In this document: one piece after another, positions 58,623-64,000 of the stretch
How the letters are laid out: each line of letters opens with the position of its first letter
Numbering within the stretch: the stretch's first letter is position 1
From: Axinella damicornis
Taxonomy: Eukaryota; Porifera; Demospongiae; Axinellida; Axinellidae
Reading direction: 5' to 3'
Length of the DNA: 64,000 bases
Assembly (NCBI GenBank): GCA_963931865.1
Contig: OZ007510.1
Span: forward strand, 4,083,366 to 4,147,365
Program-made: the position numbers and the translations under genes
The notes under the pieces: model-generated
Database searches by the model: none
What the model saw: the letters and a program-made list of their open reading frames with translations, nothing else
Told to the model about the DNA's origin: nothing

Positions 58623-61600
58623 ATGCTAGGAATACGTGTCAAGACCCTGACTGGAAAGACCTTCACTGTGGAGGCTGAACCTGGTGATACAACTGAGAAT
58701 GTGAAGGCCAGAATCCAGGACAAAACAGGCTTCCCAGCAAACCAGCAGCGACTGATCTTTGCTAATAGACGTTTGGAAAATGGCTGCACATTGAGAGACT
58801 ACAACATTCAGGATGGAGACACAGTCTATCTTGTACTGAGATTACAACGGGCAATAAGAATCTTTGTCATAACCCCAACCAGTAAGACTCTCACTTTGGA
58901 AGTTGAACCTAGTGACACAATTGAGAATGTCAAAGCCCAAATCTGGGGCAAAGAAGGTGTCCATTATCAGTTGTTCTTTGCTGGTAGTGAACTTGAAGAT
59001 GATCATACCATGAATGATTACAGTATAGGGAAGGGAGATGCACTACCAGGTTTGCGAATGCAAGCATTTGTTAAGACCATTAGAAGAAAGGGCACTGAAC
59101 AAGAGGTTGAATCCAGTGAAACTTTGAAGAAACAGATCCAGGATGGAGAAAAGATTTCATCTGACCATCAGCAACTGTTCTTTGCTGGTAAGCAGTTGCA
59201 CAACAGTCGCACTCTGAGTTACTACAACATTCAGAAACAGGCCACCTTACATATTACCTTCAGACGTCGACATCGCGGAAAAATGCAAATCTTCATCAAG
59301 ACTCCCACAGGAAGGACTATTACCATGAAGGTTGCTGCCGGTAACACAATCGAGAGTGTTAAAGCCATGGTTCAGGACATAGAAGACATTCCACTAGACC
59401 ACAAGCAGCTGATCTTCATTGGTAAGTATTTGGAAGGTAGCATTCAGAGGGAAAGAATATTACATCTTGGTTGGAGATTACAAGATGGAATACAAATATT
59501 TGTGAAGACCCTCATGGGTAAAGTTATCACTCTAGACGTTGGACCCAGGAACACAATTCAAAATGTGAAAGCCAAGATTCACGACAGAGAAGGCATCGCA
59601 CCAGACCAGCAGCGACTGTTCTTTGCTGCTAAGCAGTTGGAAAATGGCTACACCCTGAGTGACTACACTATACAAGAAGGGGACACATTACATCTTGTAT
59701 TGAGATTACGAGGTGGAATGCAAATCTTTGTCAAAACCCTCACTGGGAAGTGCATTGTTCTGGAAGTTAAGGCCAGTGACACCATTAAGAATGTCAAAAG
59801 CAAGATCCAGGACAAAGTAGGCATTCCAACAGGCCAACAGCTACTGGTCTTTGCTGGCAAGCAGTTGGAAGACAGCTGCACACTGAGTGACTACAACATT
59901 CAGAAAGAAAGCACACTGCATCTTGTACTTCGTGGAATGCCAATCTTTGTCAGGACCCTGTGTGGAAAGACCATTACTTTGGGAATTGAGAGCAGTAGCA
60001 CAAAAATTGAGAGTGTGAAAGCTATGATTCAGGATAAAGAAGATATCCCACTTGACCAGCAGCAACTGATATTTGCTGGTAAGCATTTAGAAAATGACCA
60101 CACCCTGAGTGACTACAACATTCAGAAGGAGAGCATATTATATCTCAGTGTACGAATGCAAATCTTTGTTAAATTCCTAACTGGAAAGACCATGATGCTG
60201 GAGGTTGAGGCCAGCGATACTACTGAGAATATCAAAAGCAAGATCCAGGACATAGAAGGTATCCCACCTGACCAGCAACAACTGATCTTTGCTGGTAAGC
60301 AGTTAGAAGATAGTCACACCCTGAGTGACTACAATGTTCAGAAGGAGAGCACATTATACCTCAGTGTACGAATGCAAATCTTTGTTAAAACCCTAACCAG
60401 AAAGACCATCACCCTGGAGGTGGAAGCCAGTGACACTATTGAGAATGTAAAAGCCATGATCCAGGAAGCAGAAGGCATCCAATTGGACCAGCAGCAACTG
60501 ATTTTTGTTGGTCAGTTTAGAGATCGCTGCTCCCTGTTGGAGGATGGCCACAATCTGAGTGACTACAACATTCAGAAGGAGAGCACATTACATCTTGTAC
60601 CAAGATCACGGGGTGGAATGCAAATATTTGTTATACACCTCACTGGAAGTGTTATTGCTCTAGAAGTTGAATCCAGTGACACAATTGAGAATGTCAAAAG
60701 CAAGATCCAGAACAAAGAAGGCATTCCATCAGATCAGCAGCGACTGATCTTTAATTTGATCAATGCCGGTGAGCAGTTGGAAGATGGTCACACCCTAAGT
60801 TACTACAACATTCAGAAGGAGAGCACATTATATCTTGAACTGGGAAGAAGTGTACAGATATTTGTCAAGATGCTAACTGGAAACACAGTTACATTGCAAA
60901 CATATTCTGGTGCCACTATTGCACATATTAAAGCTGAAATTGAGAGGGAAGAAGGAGTGCCAGTGGACCATCAACGACTTGTCCACAATGACCAGCAGTT
61001 GCAAGATGACAAAACCTTGCATGACTATGACATCATGGATAACAGCATGATTCTCCTTGGTGAGCTATCAATACATTAAGATTTTAATGTGTGTGTGTCT
61101 GTGCGTGACGGAAGTGGGATGTTCGGGGGGGCGGGACTAGACTAGTGACGCGCGACCTTCGTACTTGAACCTCGAACTCTGCGAAGAATGTTCGAGAACA
61201 TTGGGCCCAGGCATGGGCTGGAATCTTCCAGAACAGCTGGGGCTACAAGCGGATGGAAGGGAGCAGCAGTCGAAGCGGACGCGATCGGGGAGCAGCAGTT
61301 GAAGCGGACGCAATCGGGGAGCAGCAGCCGAAGCGGACGCAATCGGGGAGCAGTTGAAGGTTTGAAGCGGACGCAAGTGGCGAGTAGCGCACGCAATCGG
61401 AGTGCAGCAGCTGAAGCGGACGCAATCGGGGAGCAGCAGCTGAAGCGGACGCAAATCGGGGAGCAGCAGCTGAAGCGGATGTGAATCGGGAGCAGCAGCT
61501 CTGCACAGAGAGCTGTCCAGTGCCGGATTACTTGCGCAGGCGAACGAGGGGGAATTAGCTGAGCGAGCGAAGCGAGCGAAGCTACTTGTATGAATAAATT

Positions 61601-64000
61601 ATGCAAGTTATGTTTGTAGGTCAGTATTCTTTGAGACTCAAGTACATAGCTTAGCTGCAACAATTGAAGTTGCTACAAGGGCTGGGAACTTATAGGCCAC
61701 ACATAGTTTATACAGTTGATGACAAAGATCTGGAACAGTGCTGCATGTGCGGCACAAGAAAAGACATTGCATTTGTCACTGGAATTGAACTTTCTATAAG
61801 ATGATGCTGTAACTAGCTACACTAGAATTGCATGTGTGCGCCACTTAGGGTTGATTCATTGCAGTTTAGTGTCATCCACTGGCCTTGCATGATCCATCTA
61901 CTGCCTTAAAAGTCCCCTTGTTTATCAAATAACACTAGTATGAATGACGTTTGCCCCACACACAGCACAACTACGCAATAGTTGATAGCTAGCTACATGA
62001 ATATTGTAGCTATATATCCATATTTGCCAGTAATGTCATCATGTGACTGTTGCACCCACTACTAGCTGCCAACATGGAACAACAAATGAATGTTACTACA
62101 CTGCTGCATTGAAATTTTTTACGGAGTTTGGGCGTAGCGGCAGCACCAGATCCAGCAAGAGGGGTCGGAATATTGGTGTGCAACTCACAGAATTGCAACT
62201 CAACCAAGCCAACCTATAGGTTATATTTACAGTACATGTGACAGCCAGCTATATGGGGAAATACAAAGCACATGAGCTACAGCAACAGTTGAATTCACTA
62301 CAAGAGCTTGGAACAGATGGAAAAGGCATGGCTAAAACAAAATCTCTTATCGCAGCACTTATCTGTGGTCTAAGTAAATTTCCTGAAGTAAATTATCACC
62401 CATGCATAATATCGCCACTTCAATTTGGCTTCGCCCCTTCTATATAGAAACAAGTATATCTATTCATTGGCAGTATATATTGAGCTCAGCTAATCATCAG
62501 CAAAATTAATATTAAAAATTACTACTCATTGCAATAACCATAAGACTTCCGTATGGAAACCCACATGGGTCAACTACTTCAATTTCATCGGCACTATATT
62601 CCATTGTATATGTTTCACTTCCATTGCACTCTTCCATTCATGCTTCCACTTCCCTTCCGTCTCCCAATGAGTAGCGTCGCCATGATCTCTAACCGTATTG
62701 ACCATCACCCACAGGAGAGAGGAAGTTTGCACATGAATACAAATTAGACACACTGAATTCTTCTCAGGAGAGAATTAAAAAGTGTCCAATCTGCATGAAT
62801 TTGATCAAGGAGAACTCCCTACTATATAGATCATTTCACCTGTCAGCATACTGACATTTGGAAAGGGACTCAAATTTTAGACACTGTAAGACATATTTAT
62901 AGTTATGTTTTTACCTTGTACATATTCATGCTATCCCGAAAGGGGCATGCAACTTGTGCACAATGATGGAAGTGATAACGCGGCATAGAAGAGTGTAATG
63001 GAAGTGAAAGTGTGCAAGAGAAGAGCACAACGTGAGTGAGATGTGAATGGAAGAGTAAATGGAAGAGTGCAGTGGAAATTAAGTGCCGATGTAGTTGTAC
63101 CTTTTGGGCTTCCGTATTTCCAGAGGAAGTATGGGTTTGTGGAATTTTGTGTCCAGACTAGCTTAATCTTAGCTCATGAAGTTTTATGCTTAAATAATTC
63201 ATGAATGCAAGATTGTACCAACACCCAACAGAGTGATTCCTCTGTAATGAAATAATCCTTGTCCTTTCTTCCGTAAGTTGACACTACTTAAATTGCAAAA
63301 TACTATAAGCTACCATCCCATGAAACCATGTTGGTAGCTTGCAATTCAGATCACTAGGGCAATAATAAAGAATCTTTAGTGCAGTGCATAATTATGCACG
63401 TTTGGGAAGATCATATTTATCTACTTGCAAGAAGTTGATCATGTCAAGACAACAGAGTATGATGTTTTCATTGTCTTCTTTTACTATGCAGATGATTCAG
63501 AAGTCAAAGCAAAAGAACTGTTTGCAGAAGCCATGAAACAGGGCTATGTTGAAACCGGAAACATAGTTCTCTTGCTTATAGGGGCCGCAGGTTCCGGCAA
63601 AACACACTTCAAACGTCTCATTCTTGGCCTACCTCCTCCGGAGATACGGGAGAGCACACCACTAGCAGATGCATCGATTCGTGCTATTTCTGTTTCAAGA
63701 ATCGCAGTAGGTGATGAAAGCATGGAGTGGTGTGTAATAACCCCAGAAACCTTGCGTCGTGTGGTGGCAGATGGGATCAAGGCTGGAGTACTTGTTCGGA
63801 TTGGATACCTTCCACAGTCTACCATTCCTCAGGTGTTGTCAAACGCATCTACAAGTGAAAGTGAGAATGTTGGTGAACAACAACAAAGTGCTAGCCAGAC
63901 ATCTACAGAATCAGAATCATCGCAACAGTCTTTCAAGGATTTTGGTGTTGGTAGTTTTAACTCAGCTGATGGTGCACCAGAAGAGCCCGTCCATGAGACA
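58623..64000 (+). CDS. Ubiquitin-like array / Roc-like NTPase protein, copy 2 (3' partial)
   Basis: Tandem paralogue of the gene at 47931. Exon 1 (58623-61059) encodes 11 ubiquitin-like units. The donor CTCCTTG|GTGAGC is the same as in copy 1, also phase 1. After a 2432-bp intron, exon 2 starts at 63492 (G|AT GAT, giving [14 protein letters not shown]) and is cut by the window end in the linker after the P-loop ([16 protein letters not shown]). The first two units and the last unit closely match their positional partners in copy 1, while the middle units differ in number and sequence. LRLRGG is kept only after unit 5, with RSRGG after unit 9. The CARD and Death exons would lie beyond the window. 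Function as for copy 1, by inference. Confidence 0.75.
61255..61505. repeat. Minisatellite, about 27-bp unit
   Basis: Eight or nine tandem copies of GAAGCGGACGCAATCGGGGA plus GCAGCAG, with local variants and one longer unit, in the first intron of copy 2. It is GC-richer than its surroundings. Open frames on both strands here are by-products of the repeat. Confidence 0.9.

Noticed and set aside
61137..61663. Long frames on both strands over the minisatellite
   Set aside because: Repeat-derived: the unit length of 27 keeps frames open in all copies. No start context or family match.

Overview
The window looks like nuclear DNA of an early-branching animal, most likely a sponge. The genes have many short GT-AG introns, and the gene set is clearly metazoan (MED17, BABAM2, Artemis, MZT1, an ENTPD ecto-nucleotidase, alpha-SNAP, Death-fold domains). 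Alongside these are genes that vertebrates lack: a GPCR-phosphatidylinositol phosphate kinase fusion, a PPC/DUF296 protein and two HAP2/GCS1 gamete fusogens. The phylum is inferred from this mix and from many small transposon relics; no marker gene proves it.

Bases 1-25,000 are very compact. Nine consecutive genes alternate strand: GPCR-PIPK (+, 5' end outside the window), PPC protein (-), HAP2-A (+), MED17 (-), HAP2-B (+), BABAM2 (-), DDX28-like helicase (+), MZT1 (-), and an unrecognised nuclear protein (+). Divergent neighbours share promoters of only about 70-200 bp. Artemis (+) follows the unrecognised gene, then comes ENTPD (-). About 3 kb with no visible gene but several transposon relics separates ENTPD from alpha-SNAP (+).

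Bases 47,900-64,000 hold the most unusual locus. It is a tandem pair of very large genes in which an array of diverged ubiquitin-like repeats (15 in the first copy, 11 in the second) runs, through a conserved phase-1 splice site, into a Roc-like P-loop GTPase/NTPase. In the first copy this continues into a CARD-like exon and a C-terminal Death-domain exon. For the first copy I could place seven exons joined by six introns, all phase 1, giving one uninterrupted frame of 2117 codons. The second copy is cut by the window end. The architecture suggests an innate-immune or cell-death sensor with a built-in, mostly uncleavable ubiquitin-like chain.

The non-coding DNA is rich in short palindromic elements. 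The main family ends in TAGYCTCGTTCCCAG, and several copies have exact or near-exact 9-bp target duplications. There are also Harbinger-like (TAA), mariner-like (TA) and piggyBac-like (TTAA) miniature elements, long CA, CT and purine tracts, a 240-bp minisatellite, and several pure G/C runs of 22-27 bases. No rRNA, tRNA or CRISPR array was recognised.
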